Origin: Owenia fusiformis
Lineage: Eukaryota; Annelida; Polychaeta; Sabellida; Oweniidae
DNA length: 64,000 nucleotides
Assembly: GCA_903813345.2 (NCBI GenBank)
Contig: CAIIXF020000008.1
Location: forward strand, 27,328,822 to 27,392,821
Direction: 5' to 3'
Below are positions 12,501-27,500 of the stretch, piece by piece. Each line of letters starts with the position of its first letter. Within the stretch, counting starts at the first letter, position 1. The notes beneath the pieces are model-generated. The model was not told the DNA's origin, ran no database searches, and saw only the letters and a program-made list of their open reading frames with translations. Position numbers and translations under genes: made by a program.

Positions 12501-15500
12501 AAAATTAGCCCTTAATGTGGTTCGTTCACTTAATGAGCAAAAATACTGATGGCGTCTTTTGCTTTTACTGCTTGCTGCATGGCATCATTGTGCAAATTGA
12601 CTCGATTCCCTGTTATGTACAAACACAGTGTAAGGTTACAAAGATCATTGTACACTAAACAAGAAATAAGAACTGATAACTGTTATGACATCATTTCCCC
12701 AGAATTCTTTCCGAGATTTCTGAGGGAGGGGGGTATGAGGCCAACCCCCTCATCTGACGGGCTTGAAAAATTTATGAACATATTAATACAGCTTGCCATG
12801 TACAAAAGAGATGGTAATTCTTATAGCCACCATTTTTCTGTGACCAACAATTAGCGTCGGTATTTATGGTTTGTGGTTGGTGTCTTTGACAATTTTTATA
12901 CATTTGTAATCATTTTGTAAAGATGCTTTGCCGATTTTGATATCTAAATATACAGATACAGGGGAATACCAAAACTAATTCATAATTTATTTTCTTAATC
13001 CCAAAAAGAACTTATTTTTCGCTGCATAATACAAAAATCCTTTGAACATTCTCAAAGCTCTTTCAATTGCCAAAGCACCTAGATATTACATCCTGAGATC
13101 TTTCATATCCTCTTACTTAATATCAGTAATGAATGTTTCAAGGTTAATGTCTAAATCACCTTAGCAAATATTTTCAGATCAACTTTATAAGTACATTTAG
13201 AAAAGTGGGAAGTAGATAGCCTAATGACGTATAATATTTCCCAGTCAATCTAATTAGTATCTGATATACAGGGTGTCAAATAAGTCCTGTTCACCCCGCT
13301 ACAGCCAAAACCTAATAGTATGTGATACCTAGTGTGATATATTATTGAAAAGTTCATCCAATGTTTTGTTGATTTGCCTATTATATCTGATACCTGTCAA
13401 TCAATGTCACAAATTGCTACATTTTATCAATTGAAGTTACCATATACCATAGACCTAAAACATGGCATTTGGTATACAGATGTAATTGGAAGAATTTTAA
13501 AAATCAGACATCAGAAAAGTCAAAGGAACTCAAGATGATAAATAGTATGTATATGGCAGTGACTTTAACCATTTGTGGACAGGCTAGATGTGTAGCATAA
13601 AGAGGGGCAAGAGATTATGGCCAGGAGTTTCATTAGCATGAGGCAACAGGCTATTTTCTCCGGTTGTTTTCCCAGAATCCCCCGTTGTTTTTAAGGACTT
13701 TTCAACTTTTCCTTGTTAAATTTATGATTTCCACCAACATATGAGATTCATGATATCGAATAGCCAATTGTATTTTATTTGAAATGCACGGGGATTTAAC
13801 ATGCCTAATGTTTTACAGACAATTTTGCTTTTAGCTCACATGGTGAGCTATTGTAAGTTAATGATAAATCTTTAAGGTTGCCAATTTTGCTTTTTGATCA
13901 CACTGTATATTCCGGTCTCATAATTATATCATTTGCCCTAGGATCTAAGTGATATATTCCCACATGGCTTGCAATGTGCTATGTTCACCATTAGTACTCA
14001 CAATAGACATTGATTGATCATACTAGCTATGCTTTTAATGTATTTTCTTCGAAGTCATATCTACATTTCCTGTGATGTCATGTCTAACGCATAAATCAAA
14101 GCATTTTTTTAATATGTCAGCAACATAATCGCAAAACATTTTATCTTAAATCGAAAAAGCATATATCCTGTTCATGTTCATGTTCATGTCTATAATTTTG
14201 TTTGACGTTAGGGGTCACAAAATTCTAATGTAATCAATTTATTTAACTCACAGCTAGAGTAGCAAAAAAGAATTTTTGAAATTCAGCTGCCTATGGCAAT
14301 TAAGGGAATTAACTACCATGCATGGTGTGTTTTCATGTTTATGTTACTTCAAAATTAATAAGAAATACACCTCAAGTCCTTAACCCATTTGTTTAATTAA
14401 TCTGTAAAAATAGGATCAAATCCAATGCCTAGGGCTGATGTGAAAAAGTCACTCCACCCTGGTGGGAATGGAACACACAACCTCCTGATTACATTTGAAA
14501 TATGCATTTTTGCCAAATGAAATCTGATATTTGTCTTAGATAATGTTCATATCCATTGTATTGGCTCCATACTGGTAATCATTAATAGCACCTGTTATTA
14601 TTTTACTTCGTTTTTGAGGAATTGGCTTTTTAATTGTCATCAAATATCACATTTCGCATACATGTGTCAGTTTCCAAGTCAGTCATATGGATAAACACGA
14701 GTGCTTATCAATACTAGCTATAAGCAACAATCAGTTGATGATCAGTTGCTCTTTGATTTTGTGGGCGACACAAAGTTTTTTGCCCATGGTACAACTTTAT
14801 CATAGCCATGTGTAATGGTTTTAAGGTGATTATTTCACATAATTCTGATTTATTAGCTTTTGTGATATTTTGACCTTTGTTTTTTAAACTTTTTATTGTT
14901 CCTCAAAGCCATTGTACATATTGATGTATTATATCATGTATAGATAAGGCCCATAAGGAATCCTTAATGTCCCACGTAACTGTTGCAAATTGTGCAAATT
15001 GGCTTTGAATCTTATCTGCAAATAGCTTTATTCACTACGCTTTTAGATAAATCCAAAGATGAAGTGACATTTGGTAAATAACCTGGATGATCATTAATTC
15101 TTGTAAATCAAAGCCTCTGACACCTTAGCCCACATTCAGAATCCATCTAAGGAAAATACATGATATAGAAAATCTACAGCAAATCATAACGTTTTGGTAA
15201 ATATCTCGAACATATTGTATTGTCACCCTTATATGACTGCCTGTCAGCTGCATCATTTGATGTCAGTACTTGCATGTACCAGTTGGTGACATTTTGGTTT
15301 GATCGTATAAAGCTAGCCATACACAAATGGTGGGACATGATCAGACATCAAGGGAGCTAAAGTGTAAAATATTTTCATTTGAAATGAGAGGAAAAGTTCA
15401 AACGTTTCCATGAGACATCAGGGGACATAGAGAGTTTAAGCTAGCAATATTTTTCACAACGTAACTGTGAACACAAAGCCAATGAATCAATATAGTAATG

Positions 15501-18500
15501 TATATAGCGCACATACAAAACAGCGCTACTTAGTCGACTCCAAATACCCGATCCGCTTCAGAGCTGTGTTTAGAACGGGAGATTTGCAATTTCGTGTTTG
15601 TGCCAACAGGAATCATTATACTCATGTCTATTGAATACTATCCTGGCAATTTTGATTTCAATGAACAGTATGATGCTTTCTGAAGAAAATGATGTGGGTC
15701 ATACATGTTTTAGCTCCCAATATCTTACGGAACGAGCTTGTTTAAAATATGTTTCATGGAAAACTAGCTATATAACTATCAATGGCATATTGCACGATGA
15801 TGTGTAGTCTATGCAATGGACTAATTAAACACTGTAACTGAAAGATTATTTATTTGAGATAACTACATGCATTTGTACAGGGCAACTTGTGCATACAGGT
15901 TGACGTTTCAATTTTATATATTTAATGATCATACCATGGCTGCCAAACCAATGTAAACATTCTGAAGAACAGATTTCATTGACCTTGCGTTTCAAATTAA
16001 AGGTAAACATAGAAATTGCAAAAGACGAAACCCTTGGAAACTAATTTTGATGTCTGCTACCAAATTAAATAGTGCCTAAATCCACTCCCCTTATGTAATT
16101 AATTACGTTTTTGATTGGCAGTCACATCAGTGTCTTAACTCGCCCCCTTAAAAGCATGCAATATTCTCATCATTTAAAGTGCTAACTAAAAATATTTTGC
16201 CTTGGATTAGTTCTCTTGTCAAATGAAGGCTTAAAAAAGCAGCTCCTTAATCATTTGTCAACTTAGTTCTTATTGCTAGAACAAAGACACGACTATTACA
16301 AGGACATAAGTGTCACCCTGATCCTTGTTGAGACACATGATGAATTTACCACGTGGCTGTGGCACTTTGGTAAATATAATAAAAAATGACATTTATACAA
16401 TAATAAAGAAATAATAGCACAAAAGACGTCATAACTACAATATGCAGCTTTTTCTCCGAGAATACACAAAGTGAAGCAATTGAATGAAAGTCCCGACCCC
16501 ACTGTAACATGTGTGTTCTGTTGAATTTTGAAAATGGTGCATTGGAAAATATGGACTTACGTATATGAATATGAACCACCAGAAAGCAAAGAACAACAAA
16601 GAAACAAATGCAGAAGAAAACAAAATATTCATCTGAACTAAGTAATGCTCATATATAATATATGAGGTCCAAACTGGTATTTTACAATATTTGTCCCTTT
16701 TATCATACTTTAAGTTTTTTTGTAAACCAAATACCACATTTTTGACAATATATATTTCAGAAGATATCCATATTGTTTCAAAAGAGGGAATGAATATGAT
16801 CTTTTCTAAGAACTATCGTAATGTCAAAGTATCTTGAGGATAAAATTCACATTCCTTCCTGATTATATGAGAAGACTAATGAAATTAACACAAAATTGGG
16901 ACAGTTATGTGATTGAATACTTGTCTTGACGATATTTCCGATGTTGAAAGTTGTATTCATGGATTAAATTGTTTATTCAATGTTGAGAAGTGGAAGTAGT
17001 TTCAGCTTCCCAAGTTTTACTGTTTTCTGGGTTATCGATAAAGGCAACATGTCCATCTGTCAATTTGTTCATTTATTTGGGTGATTTGTTTGGGTGATAA
17101 CTCAAGACCTCTGCTCAAAAAGGAACAAAAGATTTATCTTTGATAACTCAAATATTAGTTGATGGATTTGGTTGCAATTTATTATGCTGTTGCCTCATAC
17201 ATCAATAGGACCTTTGAAGAGATTTTAAAGATGGCCTCTGAAATTAAAATGGCTGGAATTTTTGTAAAAAACAGTCTTTGATATTGCAAGGAAAAGATAC
17301 AATTTCTAACTCAAATACCAATTATCAGATTTTGTCAAAATTCTATAGGCTGATGCCTAGTACCAGAAAGGACCTCAACTTGAAGACGGAATGTCTAATA
17401 TGTTTCATTTCACATCATGGATATAGATTTTACCAAAAAAGATAATATGATTACCTGATTATTTTTGTTAAGAAATGTTCAAAATCATTAGTGATTTAGA
17501 AAAATATGTTGTGTTTGGCTTGGCGTGACTTGCTACTCCGGTTGCGGTGAGTTGCTGTTTTTGAAGTTTGCCCTATATGATATTTGTAAGATGAACTTAT
17601 TTTTCTATATTTCATTGGTACCTGGTACATGTATTTACTTAATGAATAAGGTATATATGAAGTTTTTCTTTATTTTTATAATGTTGTGGTTTCATGCGGC
17701 ATAAAACCCAGTGATAAGAAACTGGATTTTTTGGATTAGAAATTTATAATTTGACAGCAAATATTAACAATGTGTCATGTGTCAAACAATGTGAGACAAG
17801 CTTCTACTAAGTTGACACTATATACGTATTTCATGTCATGTCATGTGTAAAGAAATGTGATCTAATAGCTAGTGCGTTATCTTTTTTTATTTAAATTCCT
17901 TTAAGCTAAATGACTCATATCATTATTAATTTGTGATGAGACATTGTTATAGTAATATCTCATAATACAAGAGGCTCAACTACTTTTGTATATTTTTTAA
18001 CCAAGTGATTAAATTGCTCACGTTGCCAGGAGTAATTGCCACAATTTTGCATCGCTAGGCTGTCTATATAAGACAGCGCTTATGTTTTTCACTTATTGTA
18101 CACTATTTCATTTCAACAGGCGAGACATTTATCTATAAACATTTATGATCGATATAGTAATGAGCTGGATGATTTTGGATTGGTAATACAAAAAGGTAAG
18201 ACATCCATTTAGCTAGTTTTCAGTATATATAGTACTTTTGAATTTTTTTTTCAAATATGTAATTACTTTACTGACCATCAGTGAATATCATTCTGTTTAA
18301 ATTAAACATTGTACAAAATTGTGCAGTATTTTATCATATCAGATTGAAATTGATTTGCATAACTATACACACACACATGTAGAATATATTATAAATATGT
18401 AGAAGAAACTTGAAGACAGAATTCAGTTATAACTTTATTTAGTTTCTCTGAAGAAATTAGAAATAATTGAAAATTCCATGTTTGGTTTTCTTCATTTTCT

Positions 18501-21500
18501 TATATAATTTTACAATCTTTTTTATAAAGGTGTTCTTCTATATGTTTTATTAATTGTAATTTATATATTAATTGCTAAAAGTTTACAAAAATCTCTTTTT
18601 TCAGAAATACATTCAAAGATGACATTATCTTAATGTAGATAAAGATTTCGACAATTTGGAGTTCCCTCGTCATTATCTTAATGTAGATAAAAATTTCTAC
18701 AATTTGGAGTTCCCCCAAATATCATCAAACATGCTGAGTATTTGGAAACAGTGGTGCTGTAGTGTCGTTATGTTGCTCTACGTTTGTTTGAGCATCCACC
18801 TCTCAGTATTAGCAGCTCCATTAGACACAACGAGAACAGACGTTTCAGTGGAAAATACCACTGAATATACTTCAACAATCGATACATCAGCCTTTGACTC
18901 TTCAACAGAGAGCACATCTATTTTTGATGATTCAATAATAGATACATCTATTATTGACACTTCAGCAATAGATTCATATACTCATGATGCTTCATCAAAG
19001 AGTAACATAAGATTAGATTCTACAACTGAGTCTATCATCTCAACAGTTTTGCCTGTAAGTGCTGATCTGTCTACCACTGGTACAAGCACTATCACATACA
19101 GTGAAACAATCATCACAACAGAGTCTGCAGATAAACAAACATCCATATCATTTGCTCAAACAACAATCATTGATTCAAAGACAACTGCCAAAGATAGTAC
19201 AGTGACAGATCAACAAACAAGCTCAATTTCAATCCCTGTCACTTCCGATAAAGGATCTTTTGACAGTGAAGCCACACATGAAAATATTGCTCAAAACACA
19301 ATGACAGATGAGAATGTTAGAACAACAATAACATCTGATGTCACAGTCTCTAATGCTCCTCTCCTCAGCATAGAAGGAAAAAAGGATGATGGTGTATCTT
19401 TCAACACATTTAAACATAAAAAAGGAGCTCACTCGATTCATCTCATTGCAATAATTGGTATTGTTCTGCCACTTCTTCTATCTGTGCTTCTGATCGTCAT
19501 GTTGTGGAATAAAAGATACTATTACAAGTAAGTTCATATCATGTCAAGTTATGCTTGGTCAAATCACAACAATTTTTATTCACTTTTGAGATTTTCATTA
19601 ATATCAACTGACTTGCCTTATAATTATTAATTAAAAATGCTTCATGTTTCATGAGTCATGTATTCCTCAATTTCTGTTTTCCTTTATTGACTGTGCTAAT
19701 TCGACAGACCTGTGTTCTGACTTCTGAGTAGCAAAAATACATATACCTATGCTATGTTTGAATCGAAAACTAAGAATTCTATACGTTGAAGGATTTTCTT
19801 AAGAATTCTTTTATTATAAATGTCAAAGACATTTAATTGGTACATACTTTTATCTGGTGAGCTTGTTTATCTTGTATTTTTGTCTGTCTAAATATTTGAT
19901 ACTTTTGTGTTTCAGGCATATTGGTTTTGTGTAACACAAACAGGACATTAAGAAGAATTAATCGTGAACTGAGTTCCATAAAAGAGTGAACATACTAAGA
20001 ACATTGATTAGTAAGTCAGCCAATGCATTGGAGATGATTAATTTGAGGGAAGTTAAAGCAATCTCAGGTAGTCTAGGACTTTGAAGCAAACTTCATCTTC
20101 TTGTACTTTGAATATTAAGGGGAACCTTACAAATACTCTGAACATGTTCTATAATATTTGATGATGGTTTTAGTCTGCTAGGTGATGATAATAACAGACT
20201 CATCCAGTGACAAACATCAACAACAATGTCACTTGTAGACACTGACATTGATTTATCCGTCTAATCAGTGCCTCAGAGTTTCTCCATACACAAGTCACTG
20301 GTATTCAGCATGTAGTAGTAGAGCATCCTTAACTTAATATGTTTTTACTTGTTCATACTGTAAACTTGTTCACATTGTGAACTCAAATTGTGCATAGAGC
20401 AAAAACATATTAGACTCTTCCACATACAGTATGACATGAGAGACCTTGATAAACATTGTTCATATTGAATATGTTTAGGCACCATGTGCATAGTTTTTAC
20501 CACAAATATATGTTTTGTTTCCTGAATTATGATTCTAGCTCTTTAAAAGGAATTTAAGAGAAATTTTGTAAGGTGCAAATTGAGATTTCAAGAAGCTTTT
20601 CACAGTTTTGCAGTTCTCAAAACTTCACTGTTATCCTTAGTCAGTTCTATGTATGTATATTTTGTAACTGTATCAATTTTTTCTCTGTGATATTTCTGGC
20701 CAAGGGTAAAATTATTCACTCTGCAGTCAGATATCTCTTAAGTTTAATTATTTTCCATTCTAATTTGCCAATTGGAAACATATTGAATGTCATGCTGTAA
20801 AGTTTCTAAGATGGTCTGATGAAAAATGATGATTTGAAAAGCATTTGCAAAATTAAGAATCATCCCTTTGTTTTCATAGGATGCTCATGCACCATGGGTA
20901 TGTCTTTATTGTATTCTGAATGTTGTATTATTGTATGTAAATATGTGAGAAATCAAAATATAAAAGAAAAAACAATATACAATAAGTTTGTTTTTTCATG
21001 TGAACTATTTTTTAAAGATGCAGTTGATGAAGATGTTTACAGCCTTCAGTAATCATTAGACTGAATCATTGCATTTTCTCGGGAGTTTTTGCCTTTCCTA
21101 GGTTGCTCTTTATGTATTCTTAAGTAGTTGTCACATTAGCCAAATGTGTGGGCTCACCATTCGCCAACATGTGACATTTTGGGCATTCATTATTTAATTG
21201 ATTAATTAATTAATATTTGTATTTGGTGTAATGAAGTGATACCTTTTTGTAAAGGTATTTGTTTTGCCAACTCTGTATCCATGACATGCCCGCCATCTGC
21301 CCTAAAGTATTCAAACGGTGGCGATCGGTGAGCCTACACGGCTTAAGTGTGACAGCTCTATATGATGGAAGGCATCATAAGGAAACAGGTATCATACCTC
21401 ACCCCATTTTTAATTGGTTATTGAATAACATGCTGCATGATAGAAAATCAATGATTAAAGAAAAAATGATACTTTCACATAGTAATTTCATTTTGGAAAT

Positions 21501-24500
21501 GATTCATTACTGTGTAGCCGTATTTAACAACCACCAAATTTGGATGATAATGAAATGATATTTGATTTGACACTTCCCATAAAAAGCTTCATCAAAAATC
21601 TTAAAGATCTAGCAAATAAGTAAAAGTAAGGATATAGTTCAGCCTTATATAGAGCTTGGGTATATTGGGAATAAGTATTCTGAATACAGTACATCATTTC
21701 AAAATGATATAAAAGTGGTAGCAAATTGCATTTGAAATCATTTTTATCCATTCACATATTGTTGTTGCGATTCTATCATTTAGAAAAACATACTGTATTT
21801 TGATATTTGTTCAGGCAATATATTTAATTCTGAGTTGAATCATACCATAAATCATCTGATAATTAAGAAGTTTTACAATATTTCCTTCTAAATCCAATAT
21901 GTAAACATAACAGAACCTAGTTCCCTTCCATAAAAAAGTATAAATAGCAATAAAGTTGTCAATTTATTTATGGGACTAATGGTACTGAGTGGGTACTGTA
22001 TATTGGAAATAAGTACACAAACAGCAAAATGTGAGTAGGATATATTTGGAATAAGTCCCCACAAAAAGAGTGAGGAGGGAATATTGGGAATAGAGACCCC
22101 ACAATAATGAGTAGGGTATATTGCGAATAAGTACCCCACAATAGTGAGTAGGGTATATTAGGAATAAGGACCCCACAACAAATTGTGAGTAGGGTATATT
22201 GGGAATAAGGACCCCACAATAATGAGTAGGGTATATTGGGAATAAGGACCCCACAATAATGAGTTGGGTATATTGAGAATAAGTATCCCACAATAGTGAT
22301 TAGGGTATATTGAGAATAAGTATCCCACAATAGTGATTAGGGTATATTGGGAATAAGGACCCCACAACAAATTGTGAGTAGGGTATATTGGGAATATGTA
22401 CCCCACAACAAAGTGTGAGAAGGGTATATTGGGAATATGTACCCCACAACAAATTGTGAGTAGGGTATATTGGGAATATGTACCCCACAACAAGTGTGAG
22501 TAGGGTATATTGGGAATAAATCTCCATAACAAAGTGTGAGTAGGGTATGTTGGGAATAAGTACCCCACAACAAGTGTGAGTTGTGAGTTAAATATGGTAT
22601 AGAGATATATAAATTACCAGATCATAATTATCCCACCGAAGTTTGTGAGGGATACAGGAAAGCCGTCTGTAACATGTGGGACAGTGTATTTATATATTAC
22701 AAGATGTTCATTCGTCTGTCCATCCGTTAGAAAAGACAATAACAGATAAAGACAAATGAAGAATAACAATTGCCATGTCGCTACCATTCTCCTTTAGTTA
22801 AGCTCTTCTGAGCCTGGAGGCCGTGTTCCCAGGGAAGCAGGTGTCACTTAAATTGGCCAAACATGGGACGGATGGACGGACATCTTTGGGTTGCTGCTTG
22901 TATTGTTAGCTTGAAGAAGTTTTCAAGATGGCCACTTGTTATCAAAATATGTTTTGATTGGTTTTCAAAACTAACCGGAGTTAGAGGATACAGTAAAATC
23001 TTAACAATAAAAATAGATAGAAATAAAGAAATGGATTGATAGAAAAAAGGTAGTGCAGGAAAGCCATGTGTTTCTACGGATGAAAACAATTTGCCCTTCT
23101 ATGAACAGACAAAAGCTTTTTAGGAAAGATAAAAGCTTGAAGTACATACCAGTTGTGACATTTCTATAGTATGGAATTTATTTTGTATCAAAATTGGACA
23201 TTACATGATGTATGGGAAAAATCGAACTATATGATGCGATACTAGAACTATATGATTCGAAACTCGCATCATACTATGTGAAATACGCATCATTATATGC
23301 GAATCTCGCATCATTGTATGCCATTTTCAATCCATGTTATACCAACAGTTTTCCAACAGTTTTTCTTACATAACTTATTTTCATTCACACACGCACTGGT
23401 TGTATCAAAAATCCAAAAGCAATGTTGAAATGTCACACGGATTGTGTTATAAGTTGCATAGAATACTGAAAGAATTACACATGGATCAAAGTAAATTTCG
23501 AACGAACGTGTCAATTTTACACACGCATTAAGTTCAAACTCGCATAGGATGGTTCCCGCTCGCATAGGCTGTCACAAACAAGTTGCACTTCACATAGGGT
23601 GCGAGATTTGAAGTCACGTGATATTTACATCCTGGTTTCTACAATATGGCGCCCTCCGTTGAAATGTTATAAAATGTAAATTTTAAATTAAAAATAAATA
23701 ATAGGATACCCTAGGCCCTAGGCTAGGGAGACGTACAGTGGCCATTTATTGAGAAACTACAAACTAGATCTTTTTATCTTTTTGCCGCGCTGATGTGTTA
23801 TTTCGTTCAGTGCAAAAGTAACGCGAGATTTAGAACAAAGTCTCGAACATCTCTAGAAAGCAATTTATGTTACATCAAGGTGTGTGATCGGTACATCAAG
23901 GTGTGTGATCGGCACATCATGGTTTGTGAAGGGAAAAACGTTTGTGCGAGCCGCATAAGCATTTGTTCGACTTGTGTACCCTGTTTGATGTCATTTTTAA
24001 ACATGCATACACAAATACGCATGTACAAGTGTGATTTTACAAACATAAAGTGTGCAAACTCAAACAAAGCGTGTATGAAATCACACGGATTGTGTATGTA
24101 TTCTGCTAAACGTTATTCTATGTGTTAAAGATATCACATTAATATAAGATGTCCAATTTTGATACAGTTTTAACACCATACTATAGGACATGTAATTCAT
24201 ATAATACTGAATGTGACAATGGAGAATGGACTTGCTTCGTCACAACTTGAATACCTTTTGTCATTGATGATTAAGATAACAAAAAATAATAGCAAATAAT
24301 AGCTGTTTGTGATAATAAGGAGATAATAGAGTATGATTATCAGATGGTTTGCATTTTAGTTACAGTAAAACAATGGTTTACTACTTATGTACATTCTATA
24401 CACATAATATGTTGCTGCTACTGACTTCCTTCTTGTCGCCTATTGTAATATGATCTTAAGAAACATCACATTAATTAATCATGTTGACTTTCTTAGCTTA

Positions 24501-27500
24501 ATCGCCAATTGGGTTTAAGGTACTTTAAGGTTTAACGAATGTTCACAATATGTCACAACATTGAGAAAATATAGATTGAAATCATTTGGATGTCATTGAA
24601 TATCAGAAGAAATGAGACAGATAAATGAGACAGACAAAGAAATGAGACCGTCAAATGAGCAGAGCTTTAGGCAGTCATTTGGTAAGCTTAATGCTCGATA
24701 TTCTCATTACAAATGGTCACGCACATACAGCTCACGTTTCATAAATCCTCTGATTAAAAAATGTTAATGAAAGAAACAATTAACACCACAAAAACCTCAT
24801 TTTTATCCACCTCCTTAATCACAGAAATCAATTATTTCTCTGAACATTTACAGATTAGCTCGCACAGACAAATATTTTTAATCATTGAAAGAAACGTGTA
24901 GTACTGGTTTCGATATGGCCATCATCAATCATGATTAAAATAAGAGGTCACCTATTTCATATTGTTTATTTAACAGCAAAATCTGCTTGTGTATTTCTAG
25001 GTGGGCTGTGTCGGCTGTGATGACACGTCAAAACCAGATCCCAACACCTGATGGAGAACAAGTCACTAATGCCCTCATCCCACTATGGGATATGAGTAAC
25101 CATAGCAACGGCCAAATCACTACAGATTTCAACCTGAAGAAAAACAGCAGCGAGTGTTATGCTTTAAGGAACTTCAGTAAGGCGGATCAAGTGAGTTTGA
25201 GCGATTATTTTCATTTGGTTTTCCAGCAGGAAAAGTGATCTTGCATGTTTACTTGGGTTATATGATTGAGGATCATAATGGCTCATTCATCCCATGTAAT
25301 TTCACGTAATTACGTAGGTCCCCACCCTAACAATTGCACAATTTTTGTAATAGTATATTTTATTAATGGTTGACACCCTTTTCAGTGATTAGCTTGGAAT
25401 TAGCTGTAAACAAGTGACGAATGTGGGATTACAAATCAATAGCATTAAGAAATTAATTGTAATATAGGCAAGTTCAAGGGGAATATGGAAAAGCTTTCTG
25501 TCTGTCTATCCGTCCGTCCGTCTGTCTGGGTGATAACTCAAATACTTTGTCTCAGATTTTATAGGCTGAAGCCTTATGGAGATAGGACCTCACCTCGCAA
25601 AGGACTCTACAACCATTTTTTATGAAAAAATTATATTTTTTCCAATTTGAGTGATTTAACAAAGTCTGTTTTGTTCAGTGGAATTTGTTACTCCTCCATG
25701 ATGTTGCTATTTTGTAGTTAGATAGAGCGTATATATACTAAGTAATCTTAGGCCTTTAATATGCATACTGATGCAAACAGGTCCAAGTTAAGCCACTGTA
25801 ATACTATCTTATGCCTAAATGTCACTTGCTTCTAAATAATTGAACCATAACATTTTGACTGTTATGTACACTGGTCCCCATCAGGTTAAGATGGTGGTCC
25901 TTTAATTCTTTGGGCTAGATAGGTGAGAAATTCTTTTCTGTTCCGTTAAACACAGTTACTATCTACACAATTTAACATCCAAGGTGGATTTATAAGACAC
26001 CATCATTTGAAACCATTTTGCAATGCTGTATCTCAAAAATAAAGCTCTTATTTAGAGTGTGTTTCCTCACACTTTTTAAAGTGCCTTTTTTCAGTGTCAT
26101 TTTTCTCTAATAATGACTTGTTAATGTGTGTGTGTGTCTTGTAAGAAACTCCTGGAAAATGTAAAATGGTTCATCTTAAGTTTTTTATGTCACGACCAGG
26201 TGTGGTGACATATTGTTATAGTCTCCAACCCTGGTCTTCAACTTTTTTGTGGATGATGGTTCGTGTGCATTGGTTGGTGTTTGGCCTTTGGCAGTTGGTG
26301 TCTGTAACAAATGTCGGATGGTGACATTTTGCATGTTAATGTCTCAAACATACTACAATGGTGTTTTTGTCATATTTAATACAAGAAAAGAATATGGAAA
26401 CAACTCTGTATGAATCTTGTAACTGATTGTTCAGTTACAATTAATATGAGAAATCTCAATAGACAATAGAGATGCTATCAAATGGACAGTGTATTGCAAA
26501 TAGGGTTGACTATACATAGAATCCTTAACAATGTTTTATTTATAAAAATGGTATATGTTTTTCCTTGCATCCTATAACTACTCCTACATCATTGGATCAG
26601 GTTGCATAAAGGAATACATACACGCATTATTAAAAAGTCATTGTAGGAGAAACATCGAGAATTTATTGAATACTGAATATCATTATTTCACTGTATTGAA
26701 AATTATTTTATGATCGATCAACTTTATACCATGTGACCAAAAATATATACAGGTTTATAATTCCATGTATGCTTAGAAAATATGTATAGAGTGTATTCCA
26801 CGACAGTGACATTTTGATTGAACATTGTATTCGCAGGCCCATAGCCAGGATTTGCCAAGGGGTTCACTTTTTATTAAAACATTCCATGGGGGTTCACTTT
26901 TGACAACTTTGCCCCAATAATGGCCAAAATCACTTGAAAAGTACCCCCCAGGCTATGAGCCTGCAGTAAATACATCTCAGCAATATATACAAAAACTCCA
27001 AGGAATACAATAATTGTAAAGTATCATCATGTTGTGTTTCTTTGCTTTTCAGATATTCATATTCTATGGAAGGCGTTCTAACGCAGAGTTCCTCTTACAC
27101 AGTGGCTTCATACCCAGTGACAACCAATCAGACAGAATAGGCATAAAGCTAGGTATATTCTCATTCATTTAGTTAGCTTTTTGCATCAAATATATTGGTT
27201 TACAAAGGATCATGTAAGTGGAGTCTGAAAAACCATGCGTGGGAAAATGTATTAATTTGTAATGCGCTATTGGAAAAGAAGGTGTATGGCTTGGAAAAAA
27301 ATCTTGTTAATTATTGTTACTACATGTAGTCTCCAACTTTTTTGTGGATGGTGTTTGGCAGTCGGCATTCGGTGTTTGGTGTTTGTGTCTGTAACAAATG
27401 GAAGGTGTTGACCTTTTGCATGTCATTGTCTTGTCTAGTTTTGCTATTTATTTTTATGATGTATCCATAGGCTTCAGGGATGTGGAATGCAATTACACAC

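Noticed and set aside
12549-12854. 101-codon forward ORF
   Set aside because: No recognisable domain and no supporting splice or promoter signals. A frame of this length is expected by chance in 64 kb.
14430-14500. Reverse-strand tRNA-like GGTTGTGTGTTCCATTCCC near 14480
   Set aside because: Only a B-box-like segment is visible. There is no A-box partner or cloverleaf.
18656-18730. Longer N-terminus for the nested membrane protein (start at 18656)
   Set aside because: It lies in a 48-bp tandem duplication whose other copy has an in-frame stop, and it would place 25 hydrophilic residues before the signal peptide.
18778-18960. Reverse 60-codon ORF
   Set aside because: Antisense shadow of the Ser/Thr/Asp/Ile-rich repeats of the nested gene.
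21888-22573. Several overlapping reverse ORFs of 75-136 codons with YSQYTLLTI-type repeats
   Set aside because: They translate the 40-bp minisatellite in different frames. There is no start context, no conserved domain and no unique sequence.
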